Source of the DNA: Verrucomicrobiia bacterium
GTDB taxonomy: Bacteria > Verrucomicrobiota > Verrucomicrobiia > Limisphaerales > JAEYXS01
DNA length: 64,000 nucleotides
Direction: 5' to 3'
Assembly: GCA_036405135.1 (NCBI GenBank)
Contig: DASWYF010000002.1
Location: 1-64,000 of the forward strand
In this document: positions 24,740 to 32,568 of the stretch, in pieces
Position numbering within the stretch: the stretch's first letter is position 1
Layout of the letters: the number at the start of each line of letters is the position of its first letter
Position numbers and translations under genes: made by a program
The notes under the pieces: model-generated
The model's input: only the letters and a program-made list of their open reading frames with translations
The model's database searches: none
Told to the model about the DNA's origin: nothing

Positions 24740-25330
24740 TTAATCGACGCGTTTCGGGGTGATGTCAATTTTGCTGACCTTGCCATTTTCGCAATCCAGC
24801 CAGATTTCACCGACTTTGACGTCTTTGCTGCTCTTGAGCTTGGCGGCCCAGAGGGAGATTTTCCAGACGGGCTCACCGATGGCGCCGCGTTCCAGCTTCA
24901 TTTCAGAAGCAGTGATCTTCAGGTTTTCCAAGATCGGTTCCTTGAGGGCGACCTTCAAAGCCTTGTCGGAATCCGTCTTGAGCTTCTTTTCGTCGAGGAT
25001 GTTGTTCTTGTCTGAAATGGGTTCCAGCAGACGCATGGGGCGTTTCACATCCATCATCTTGCCCGCGCCGAACTTCACTTCCACCGTCTTCATAGTGGCG
25101 GTCTCATCGCGATAGACCACATACCAGACATTGGGCGTGGTGCTGCCTACGGACTTGTCCGAACGGATCTGGACGACCTTGTCCTTGGCTTGTTCACCGA
25201 CATATTTATTGCCGTCTTTGGCCAGATCAAAGGCCGTCTTGTCATCGGCAGTGGCAGTGAAAGTATTTCCAAGTAGAAAGGTGGTCGCCAAAGCAACCCC
25301 GAAGGAGCGGAACAGAGCGGTCATACGCAT
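24740..25330 (-). CDS. Secreted protein of unknown function
   Basis: A 196-residue protein with a signal peptide (hydrophobic 9-22, cleavage near ATADD). The mature part is rich in Lys and Asp with no recognisable domain. The pattern NVWYVVYRDET, TVEVKFGAGKM, ISLWAAKLKSSKDVKVGEIWLDCENGKV suggests a small beta domain in two similar halves, perhaps PepSY-like. Six nucleotides separate its stop from the halogenase-like gene, so the two are probably co-expressed. Confidence 0.55.
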   Translation of the reverse strand: MRMTALFRSFGVALATTFLLGNTFTATADDKTAFDLAKDGNKYVGEQAKDKVVQIRSDKSVGSTTPNVWYVVYRDETATMKTVEVKFGAGKMMDVKRPMRLLEPISDKNNILDEKKLKTDSDKALKVALKEPILENLKITASEMKLERGAIGEPVWKISLWAAKLKSSKDVKVGEIWLDCENGKVSKIDITPKRVD

Positions 25331-25394
25331 GGGACGAAACTAGCGTGACTTGTGGGCACTAACAACCTTGAAAAACGGCCAGAGGCGAATGGGC

Positions 25395-25742
25395 CTACAT
25401 GTAGGTTTGCAGCTTTGGCCAGAGCAAAAACTTCACGGCCCAGACAATAACACCGACGAGGATGGCGATGACGATCCATTTGATGACGGTGAGGGCGGGA
25501 TTCGTGGTGGCTGGAGGGGTAGAGGTTGTTTCTGTCTCTTCTTCACCGCTTGAAATTGTACCTGGGTAACCAGCCTTCTTCTCCGCCTGCATGATCTGCT
25601 CTACACGCCACTGGATGTAGGTGGCCTTGGTCTTGTTCTCGTCTCCTTGGCAACGCGCCAATGCCTTGGTCCAAAGACCGTCATTGATGCGGCCTTCACG
25701 CAATTCATCGGCTACGGCTTGATAATATTTCTCGTCGTCCAT
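25395..25742 (-). CDS. Small tail-anchored membrane protein
   Basis: From the ATG at 25742 the product has 115 residues and begins MDDEKYYQAVADELREGRINDG. The N-terminal 50 residues are helical and acidic (LWTKALARCQGDENKTKATYIQWRVEQIM). A Thr/Ser/Pro linker follows, then one transmembrane segment at about 87-107 and a short tail. The opening resembles the GYF_2 or zinc-ribbon plus helical-repeat domains of other bacterial tail-anchored proteins, but no named family is certain. An upstream frame to 25790 exists and is less likely. Confidence 0.5.
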   Translation of the reverse strand: MDDEKYYQAVADELREGRINDGLWTKALARCQGDENKTKATYIQWRVEQIMQAEKKAGYPGTISSGEEETETTSTPPATTNPALTVIKWIVIAILVGVIVWAVKFLLWPKLQTYM

Positions 25743-25805
25743 GGAGTGATGGCTCCTGCTATACGTGACCAGATGGAGACTGAAAAGCAATTTGGCGTGT
25801 GATGG

Positions 25806-28184
25806 CTAACGGGTGCTAGCAGTAGCGGGCGCTTTCTTGTGCCTCACCTTGAGCATCACGGGGAAAGAAGTTTGCAGACCTTGGCTGCCTGCCGTGGCAC
25901 GAGCGGACTTCACGACGACTTGGCATAAACGGTCCATTTCGGGCACCCATTTGAAAGCCATGAGGAAAATCTCGCGTTCATCTTCACCTGCGCGGATCTG
26001 TACGCCATTCAAACCGACGTTATCCACGATGACGCCGTGCGGGAGATTGTCCATATCGAGGTTGATGAGGTTGGTCTCGCCATTGCGCACCACCTTGATC
26101 ATGGCTCCGATGGTTTCGCCCGGGTGAATGACGATCTCAGGAATCACCTGAGAGCCGATGGTTGCAGTAGTCGTGTTAGTGGCGATGAAGTTGATCAAAA
26201 ATTTAGGAGCCACATCCAATTTTAATGTGCCCAAGCTGTTTGCCTCATGGGTCACGGACTGGCCATTGATCTGAGCGGTGGCGACGGCTTTTGCCTTGGT
26301 AGCATCGGCCATGGCAGGGGCCTTGGCATCTGGGAGCGCGAAAAGAAGGCCTTCAGCGGAGAAGTGTCCGGCTTGCACGACAATGGGGGATGAGGAGTAA
26401 AATCCTTCAGGCAAATCTTTGATATCCACACGCACTTCGCCTTCGAAACCATCCAAGCGATCGACCTCGACGGTGATCGCACGACCGTTACCCGGAGGCA
26501 CGGATGGATTCACTCCTTTTACTTGCACGCGATAATCAGGCTGGGCAGGGCGCACGGTGAGGCGATAATTGTTCAAATCACCATTCTGCCCGCGGCTATC
26601 AGTCACACGCACGAGGTAGGTGCCGGTTTTCGGAGCCTTGAACATCAAGCGCGAATCCGTGCCCATATCGCGCATGCTGTCATCGTCGTTCTCGTAATAA
26701 AGAGTGAACGCAGGCAAGCCGTTGGGCACGAGCTTGGTGCCGGGAGGATGCGGTTCCACGATATAGAAAGGTTCATAGAGAGCGTGGGATGCGCCGGTGG
26801 TATCGAAGTAATTCACACGCTTGTCATTGCGGAAATACATGTGAAAACCGGAATCGGGTCCGAACGGCCAGCGATACAATTTCACTACTTCGCCCGCCAT
26901 GTAGAGATACTGGTTCAGCTCCATCTCCTCCCAGAACTCTGTGCGAATCTCCACAGCGGTAGGATCAACGGTGCGCACGGACTTGTTCCACGAATCGCGC
27001 GTGGCTTGCAGGAGGACACGCTCGACTTTCTTTCCGTCTGCATGCAGCACTTCGATCTTTGTATCGGCAAGTGAACCACGTTGCGCGGCCATAGTTTCAA
27101 TCATCAGTGTCTCGCCTGCTTTCGCATCGAAACGATACAAGTCTGCATCTGCTCCAGTCGCAGTCTTCAAAAGTCGGCCGCTGGTGATGGAAGGAATGCT
27201 GACCGATTGCGATTCACCTGGAGAATTGTTCGGTTCGCGTTCCAATTGAGTCGGCCATTCTTCGGCCAGCACTTTCAATGGAATGCGGCTGCGGAAATCA
27301 TCGGGCAGGGGAATGGCCGTCTCACCCTTGGCTTTCGTCTCGATCTGCACGCTCGATTGGGAACTGATGTTGGCACCTTGAATTTCTATGCGGGTGCTTT
27401 CGCCGAGTCGCACAGTGTTGGGATAAAGTGAGGTGACAAAAGGCAGTTCACCAATGGACAGCCGATAAAATTGGTCTTTCGTGGCGGCTAACGTGGAATC
27501 AGATACGACGATGCGATATGTGCCACTTTGCTTGAAGGTGTGGATCAGGAACGCATCCTCACCCGTCATCAGCGGTTGTGCAGAAGCGATTGCAGCACCT
27601 TGCGCATCCATGAGTCGCATACTGGGATTGGGCATGCCGGAGGCGACTGCCTTTGCGCTTAGTTCAAATACCATCTGCTGCCCTGCGCGAGCGTTGAACT
27701 CATATGTGTCTGTGTCACCCAGCGGCGCCAGTTCTCCCCAAACGCCGGTGGGCAATTGGGCAAGCTGGGTGATTGTGTTCGTCGTTTCACTCGTTTGCGG
27801 CAGCACATCCACGTAGAGCTTGATGCGTGCGCTTTCGCCTTGGGCATTAAGGGCCGACACTTCGACCGGACCACGCGATGTTTTCTCCGGTACGAAGATA
27901 TTCGCCCATGCTGCAGTTGCTGTGGCTTTCGGTTCGGAGAGCAGAGTCGCTTGAATTCCAAGCGTGTGCGCTTTGATTTCAGTCAGTGCACTCAAGTCTT
28001 TCCCCATCAATCTTACCTGATTCGTCATCCCACGCTGCAACCCACGCACCGCTGCTTTTTCCAAAGTCGGCTTCGGAGGCGGAGGCGTCATCTTCTTTTG
28101 CGCTTCAGCAGCGGGTTGGGCCACGCCGTTCATGGCGCAAGCAAACGCCAGACAAACAACTGTGATGAGGCGAAATGATTTCAT
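25806..28184 (-). CDS. Large secreted protein with PPC domains
   Basis: A 792-residue secreted protein. After a signal peptide (to about residue 22) comes an IPT-like region (RGMTNQVRLMGKDLSALTEI). The first PPC (bacterial pre-peptidase C-terminal) domain covers about 135-240 (GDTDTYEFNARAGQQMVFEL, then GTYRIVVSDS), and a second begins near 340 (DADLYRFDAKAGETLMIE). A third beta region carries KTGTYLVRVTDSRGQNGDLNNY. It overlaps the upstream cytochrome-WD40 gene by 4 nt (ATGA). Pairs of this kind are common in Planctomycetes and Verrucomicrobia; their target is unknown. Confidence 0.75.
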   Translation of the reverse strand: MKSFRLITVVCLAFACAMNGVAQPAAEAQKKMTPPPPKPTLEKAAVRGLQRGMTNQVRLMGKDLSALTEIKAHTLGIQATLLSEPKATATAAWANIFVPEKTSRGPVEVSALNAQGESARIKLYVDVLPQTSETTNTITQLAQLPTGVWGELAPLGDTDTYEFNARAGQQMVFELSAKAVASGMPNPSMRLMDAQGAAIASAQPLMTGEDAFLIHTFKQSGTYRIVVSDSTLAATKDQFYRLSIGELPFVTSLYPNTVRLGESTRIEIQGANISSQSSVQIETKAKGETAIPLPDDFRSRIPLKVLAEEWPTQLEREPNNSPGESQSVSIPSITSGRLLKTATGADADLYRFDAKAGETLMIETMAAQRGSLADTKIEVLHADGKKVERVLLQATRDSWNKSVRTVDPTAVEIRTEFWEEMELNQYLYMAGEVVKLYRWPFGPDSGFHMYFRNDKRVNYFDTTGASHALYEPFYIVEPHPPGTKLVPNGLPAFTLYYENDDDSMRDMGTDSRLMFKAPKTGTYLVRVTDSRGQNGDLNNYRLTVRPAQPDYRVQVKGVNPSVPPGNGRAITVEVDRLDGFEGEVRVDIKDLPEGFYSSSPIVVQAGHFSAEGLLFALPDAKAPAMADATKAKAVATAQINGQSVTHEANSLGTLKLDVAPKFLINFIATNTTTATIGSQVIPEIVIHPGETIGAMIKVVRNGETNLINLDMDNLPHGVIVDNVGLNGVQIRAGEDEREIFLMAFKWVPEMDRLCQVVVKSARATAGSQGLQTSFPVMLKVRHKKAPATASTR

Positions 28185-29545
28185 GGAGTTGTTTGGGTAA
28201 GCCGCGATGCAGGAGCAGAAGTCTCACCAGAAACTGTCGGGTAAAGTCCCAACGTTCCATCCAATCTGCCTACGACAATCTGCTGTCCTTGCTTCGCGAA
28301 AGTGATGCCCGGAGCCCAGTCCGTTTGTTTCTCTAACACACGCACTTCGCGCATCGGTCGGAAATCCCAGAGCTTCACCGTGCGATCTTCGGCGGTGGAG
28401 ACGAGCCATTTGCCATCGGGCGAGAAGGCGAGATTTAGAATCGCACCTTCATGACCAAACTTCGAGTAGAGCAGGGGATTGGTCGTCTCCGTGGCCTTTT
28501 CGCTGACTTCCCACACGCGGATGCGATTATCCACGCCCGCCGCCGCTAGCCTTTTTCCATCGGGACTGAACGCCACGCTGTAAATCTCCTTCAGCGACTG
28601 ACTCAGCGTATCACGTCGTTCACCACTTGCTACGTCCCATAGCTTTGCCGTCCGATCTGCACTGACGCTGGCGAGGATTTTTCCATCGCTTCGGAAATCA
28701 AGATCATACACGCAACCATTGTGGCCTTTGAGCGTGCGAACGGGTTTCCCTTCTTTCACATCCCACAGGATGATTTGCTGATCGTAGCCGCCACTCGCGA
28801 GCAAGTTGCCATCCGGTGAAACCGCTACCGCGTAAAGCGCATCGAGATGTCCTTCGAACACTTTCACGAACTTACCTGTGGCCACATCCCAATGCCGAAC
28901 TTCACCAAACAAACCCGTTTGTCCTGCCGCCGCGAAGAGATGTTTGCCATCTCGAGAGAAAGCCACGGCATTTACCGCACCTACATGACCTTCCAATTTA
29001 AATTTCGGTGAAGTCATGCCCGGTACAAACAACTCTACCTCTCCATATCGCGCCACGGCGATCAACCCCGCCGCCTCCGACCAGGCCACCGATTTGATCG
29101 CACGCCTTGGCTCCTTCTTCGGCGCGATGCTCGGCACCTTCAATTCCTTCCGCGAGGCCATCGCTTGTGCGGGCGGCTTGGCTCCCGCATCGATCCATTC
29201 GCGGATGAGTGCGATCTCTTTGGTTGGTAGATGATCGCGTTTGCCGGGCGGCATGAACTGATTCTTTCCTTTGCGACCAGAATTTCCTTCGAGGAATTTC
29301 ACGAGCAAGCTGTCGCTCGCTTTGCCCGGGATCACCACTACGCCCTCTTTGCCACCCTTCAACACTGTCTCATGAGTTTCCATCACGAAACCGCCTTCAG
29401 GATCTTGCGCTGCGTGACATTCCACGCATTGCTTCTGGAAAATCTCGTGAATGACTGCGTAATCCGGTGCTGCGAAGGCACTGATGGCCGTGGTGAAAAC
29501 CACCGTCATCAGCAGACACAGGACACGATTGGACCAAGACTTCAT
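28181..29545 (-). CDS. Planctomycete-type cytochrome c fused to WD40 repeats
   Basis: A 454-residue secreted protein. The signal peptide ends near residue 25. The cytochrome domain has heme motif CVECH (40-44) and a later MPPGKR that could supply the distal Met. LIREWIDAGAKPP closes the domain near 120. From about 140 to the end, at least six WD40 blades follow, with repeated A-F-S-x-D-G-K and L-W-D motifs (VAFSRDGKHLFAAAG, VAVSPDGNLLASGG, LAFSPDGKWLVSTA). It is translationally coupled to the downstream PPC protein. Probably periplasmic; the electron partner is unknown. Confidence 0.85.
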   Translation of the reverse strand: MKSWSNRVLCLLMTVVFTTAISAFAAPDYAVIHEIFQKQCVECHAAQDPEGGFVMETHETVLKGGKEGVVVIPGKASDSLLVKFLEGNSGRKGKNQFMPPGKRDHLPTKEIALIREWIDAGAKPPAQAMASRKELKVPSIAPKKEPRRAIKSVAWSEAAGLIAVARYGEVELFVPGMTSPKFKLEGHVGAVNAVAFSRDGKHLFAAAGQTGLFGEVRHWDVATGKFVKVFEGHLDALYAVAVSPDGNLLASGGYDQQIILWDVKEGKPVRTLKGHNGCVYDLDFRSDGKILASVSADRTAKLWDVASGERRDTLSQSLKEIYSVAFSPDGKRLAAAGVDNRIRVWEVSEKATETTNPLLYSKFGHEGAILNLAFSPDGKWLVSTAEDRTVKLWDFRPMREVRVLEKQTDWAPGITFAKQGQQIVVGRLDGTLGLYPTVSGETSAPASRLTQTTP

Positions 29546-29636
29546 GCGATGATTTCAGCGTGCCGTTCACGCTGCTCATCGGCAATAGAGAATCATGCGA
29601 AGGCAGATGTAATTTTCTCTCCCGCCTTATGCTTGC

Positions 29637-30377
29637 TCAATCCATATCCAGCGGCACATCCGTCTCAAACATGAACGTATGGATGTAGATAAGTTGCTCG
29701 GCCTTCGTATTGTTCTCGAAAGGGATCACGCGATTCTTGCCCGCGTCGTACGAGTAAGCCCTGTATTTCCGTTCAATGAGCATCTCATGCACATCGAAGA
29801 TCGTAGGCAGAAGATTCGGCACCACGATGATCGGCTGATACTTCTGGATAGTAGCCGTCATGCCTTCGAACACCTCACGCTCGAAGTGATCAGGAGCCAC
29901 GCTGATGATGTCTGCTGCGAGCTTAAAGTGGTCGAACACCCGCGTCTCCACCACCACTTCGTCCAGTTCCTTCTTCTGATTCAGCAAGCCCGGTCTGCCT
30001 GCTGGTTTGGCTTCCGCATTTTTATAAGCATGAAACGTCTCTTCATCCGTCGTCGCCGCCTTAACCACCCGCGTGCCGCCCACTTTCGGGACGAACACCG
30101 TCTCGATGCTCTGGCTCTTGCTCAGCTTCACCATGTGATACTCGAAGCCTTTTCCCGCCAGCCAGTTCTGCGCCTTGATCTGTTTTTCCTCGAAAGGATT
30201 CTGTTCGAATAGCGCGATGCGGAACGTGCGGTTATACACGCGGAAACCTTTGAGCGGCTTCGCCTCATTGAACCCGATCGCCACGAACAATCCGTTCGTG
30301 AAATGCAAGTTCGTGAAGAACTTGTAGATCGTCTCGTGCGGTTTGCTGCCGAGCAGGTTGAGATATTGTGATAACAT
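29637..30377 (-). CDS. Degenerate FkbM-like methyltransferase-fold protein
   Basis: A 246-residue protein, starting at the ATG at 30377 just 1 nt after the upstream stop. The region GLFVAIGFNEAKP, IALFEQNPFEEK and the C-terminal stretch DHFEREVFEGMTATIQKYQP, IIVVPN follow the order of FkbM-family methyltransferases (motif I, F-E-P-N-P, D-V-E-G-x-E-x-x-V-L-x-G). The motif I glycines and the D-V-E-G acid are altered, so SAM binding is doubtful. A partner of the two genes before it, or a non-catalytic relative, seems more likely than an ordinary methyltransferase. The similarity is by eye. Confidence 0.45.
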   Translation of the reverse strand: MLSQYLNLLGSKPHETIYKFFTNLHFTNGLFVAIGFNEAKPLKGFRVYNRTFRIALFEQNPFEEKQIKAQNWLAGKGFEYHMVKLSKSQSIETVFVPKVGGTRVVKAATTDEETFHAYKNAEAKPAGRPGLLNQKKELDEVVVETRVFDHFKLAADIISVAPDHFEREVFEGMTATIQKYQPIIVVPNLLPTIFDVHEMLIERKYRAYSYDAGKNRVIPFENNTKAEQLIYIHTFMFETDVPLDMD

Positions 30378-30378
30378 G

Positions 30379-30912
30379 TCAGTACTTGTGTCGGCCGAAT
30401 TCACTGCCGCGGATGCCGTATTCTTCCCGCAAAGCGGTGAGTGTCAGTTCGTAGGCTTCGCGTTTTTTCTTATGCTTGTTATCCGTCAGGAAGAGCACCT
30501 TGTGATGCGTTTCATTCCAGCGCTCCAGATATTGGCTCAAAGTCGCTTGCGCCCTCTGGATGCTCTTGAATTTTGTCTGGCGAATTTTGTCCTGACTGAT
30601 TAATCCGCGTACAGTCTGCGTCTCGTAGTAGACTACCACCGGATTCCCCTGATAGACCGGGGCGAGGTAATCCACCATGCGATGACTCATCGCATCGAGC
30701 GCCACTGCGAGCGCTGTTTTGTTCGCTACTGTCAACACCGTCCGCTCCTCGCCTTTGTTATACTTTTGGTAAACTTCCTCGCTTACGCGGTAAGCCGCGA
30801 TCTCTTCCGGTGTGAACACCTCGTGGATCGCTTCCGGCTTGTCGCTGAGCAGGCTGTTTGTCAGTAATTTCTGACGCTTGTTGATCCGCATCCTGTCCAG
30901 GAAACCGGTCAT
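30379..30912 (-). CDS. Unknown protein, middle gene of a three-gene operon
   Basis: A 177-residue, soluble, highly charged protein with an excellent ribosome site (GGAGGT, 7 nt before ATG). The start overlaps the response-regulator stop as ATGA. It has helical stretches (EVFTPEEIAAYRVSEEVYQKY; FKSIQRAQATLSQYLERW) and a beta segment (LAPVYQGNPVVVYYETQTV). No domain or catalytic motif is recognised. Its tight placement between a receiver domain and an FkbM-like protein suggests the three act together. Confidence 0.6.
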   Translation of the reverse strand: MTGFLDRMRINKRQKLLTNSLLSDKPEAIHEVFTPEEIAAYRVSEEVYQKYNKGEERTVLTVANKTALAVALDAMSHRMVDYLAPVYQGNPVVVYYETQTVRGLISQDKIRQTKFKSIQRAQATLSQYLERWNETHHKVLFLTDNKHKKKREAYELTLTALREEYGIRGSEFGRHKY

Positions 30913-31265
30913 TTGGCACCTCCGCTTGCGATCTTCGCCAGCAGTTTTTCCATCGGTTGCGCCTTGGAGAAATGCCCGTCGGCATGGTGCTTTGCCTTGC
31001 TCTTCAACTCAGGCTCATCCATCCCGGTCAGCAGATAGATCTTTGCTTTCGGTTGCAGCTCGCGGATGGGATCCACCAGTGCGCGACCGTCTTCTTTTTC
31101 GAGGGCCACATCCAGTGTCACCACATCGAAGGTTTTCTTTTTCGCGAGTTTGAGCGCCGTCTTGCCGTCCGTGGCTTCCGTCACATCATAGCCTTCCATC
31201 CGGAGAACTTCCCCGAGCATCTCCCGCAGCAAGTCATCATCATCGACGATGAGGATTGTTTTCAT
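30909..31265 (-). CDS. Single-domain response regulator (receiver only)
   Basis: A 118-residue CheY-like receiver. Start at 31265 is supported by AAGGA just upstream; a GTG four codons earlier is possible. Acidic pocket Asp8-Asp9 (ILIVDDDD), phospho-acceptor Asp52 (VVTLDVALEKEDG), Thr in YLLTGMD and the Lys near FSKAQPMEKL complete the active site. There is no output domain and no histidine kinase next to it. It opens a tight operon with an unknown gene and an FkbM-like gene. Confidence 0.9.
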   Translation of the reverse strand: MKTILIVDDDDLLREMLGEVLRMEGYDVTEATDGKTALKLAKKKTFDVVTLDVALEKEDGRALVDPIRELQPKAKIYLLTGMDEPELKSKAKHHADGHFSKAQPMEKLLAKIASGGAK

Positions 31266-31420
31266 ATCCTTATTCACAACTGGTTTCAGGCAGACGCAAG
31301 ACCCGTGCCAAAAGGCTCAGGCCGGTGCGGCCAACCATAAATTGTCCGGCCGCAAGCATGTCCGCTCTATGCGTCAACAGTATGACGCAGGAATGACATT
31401 TCTGCTACCTTCTTCTATCG

Positions 31421-32371
31421 TCAATACTGGGCAAACCTGAAGCTATTCACCTGTGGCTCACCCTTCAACCAACCCAGCTTCAGGAGAAACTTGTCTGTTT
31501 CGGTGAGGGTTTGCTTGAAGTGGTCCTGCTTCGTGCGACCGAAATTGAAGAACCCGTGGGGCTGTCCTTCATAACCCTTCAGTTCGCATTCGTTTCCTTC
31601 TTTCTTCATAGCCTTTGTGAACGCCTCCGCCGTGGAGTAGGGGACCGTAGTATCCGCCTGGCCATGGAAGATGATCGTGGGTGGCGCACCTTTTTTCACG
31701 TGATGCAGCGGCGAAAGCTCCTTGGGTTCCGTGCCCATGCGTTCCTTCAAACTTTCCATCCGTTCTCCTGGCAATGGTTCACCACCTTCAAACGGTGAAA
31801 GCACCAGAGCGGGATTGAAAAGCACCAGCGCGTCCGGCACCGAGGATACCTTCGTGTCTTTGTCTTCAAAGCCCTTTACCACAGCGGTGCAAGCGGCGAT
31901 GTGTCCTCCCGCTGAACCGCCGCCTGCGGCGATTCGTTTGGGATCAATGCCCATCTGCTTTGCGTTTTCCCGCACCCATCGCACGGCATCCTTGGCATCA
32001 ATCACGCAATCTTTGGCTTTCACATCAAAGCGGCTGGATACGCGGTAATCCGCAGTGATGGCAACCATGCCGCGAGAGGCGAGGTAACGGCACTGCTGCT
32101 CGAACTGCTTCGGAGAGCCGTTCCGCCATCCGCCGCCGAAGAAGAGCACGATAGCCGGCCGCTTGTCGCCCGGCTTATAGTCGGGCGGATTGAAGACATA
32201 GAGATTCAACTTTGTTCCGCCCACTGTCTTGTAAGCATTGATCACAGCACCCTCGGGTTTGAAGGGTGGTTCCGCCTGTTTTTTCTTTTCCTGCGCTGAG
32301 GCCGAAGAAATCATAAGAGCTGCTATCAGGAGAAGTGAAAGAAAAGAAGTGACGGTTTTCATGGCTTTCAT
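31421..32371 (-). CDS. Secreted alpha/beta hydrolase (BD-FAE/esterase type)
   Basis: A 316-residue protein with a signal peptide (cleavage near ASA-QEKK). The oxyanion-hole region is AIVLFFGGGWRNGSP, the nucleophile elbow GGGSAGGHIA, and a late HGQADTTVPYSTAEAF gives the acid. His comes in GYEGQPHGFFNFG. This is the feruloyl/acetyl-xylan-esterase-like group often found in polysaccharide degraders; the substrate is not predictable. The start could be ATG 32371 or 32362. Confidence 0.82.
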   Translation of the reverse strand: MKAMKTVTSFLSLLLIAALMISSASAQEKKKQAEPPFKPEGAVINAYKTVGGTKLNLYVFNPPDYKPGDKRPAIVLFFGGGWRNGSPKQFEQQCRYLASRGMVAITADYRVSSRFDVKAKDCVIDAKDAVRWVRENAKQMGIDPKRIAAGGGSAGGHIAACTAVVKGFEDKDTKVSSVPDALVLFNPALVLSPFEGGEPLPGERMESLKERMGTEPKELSPLHHVKKGAPPTIIFHGQADTTVPYSTAEAFTKAMKKEGNECELKGYEGQPHGFFNFGRTKQDHFKQTLTETDKFLLKLGWLKGEPQVNSFRFAQY

Positions 32372-32568
32372 GCTTATAGCATCAGACGCCGGTCAACGCC
32401 ACAGGATACATCGTCAACTATCGCAGAAGGTCGCACCTGAGGGAGAGGGATGGCCGCAAAAAGAAAACAGGGGAATATCGAACAGCGAGAGGAGGGAGTT
32501 GAAGCGTCAAGCCGCCTCGGGCGGAAGACATACCATGCCGCAGCACTCCAAAGACTTAGAGACAGGCG

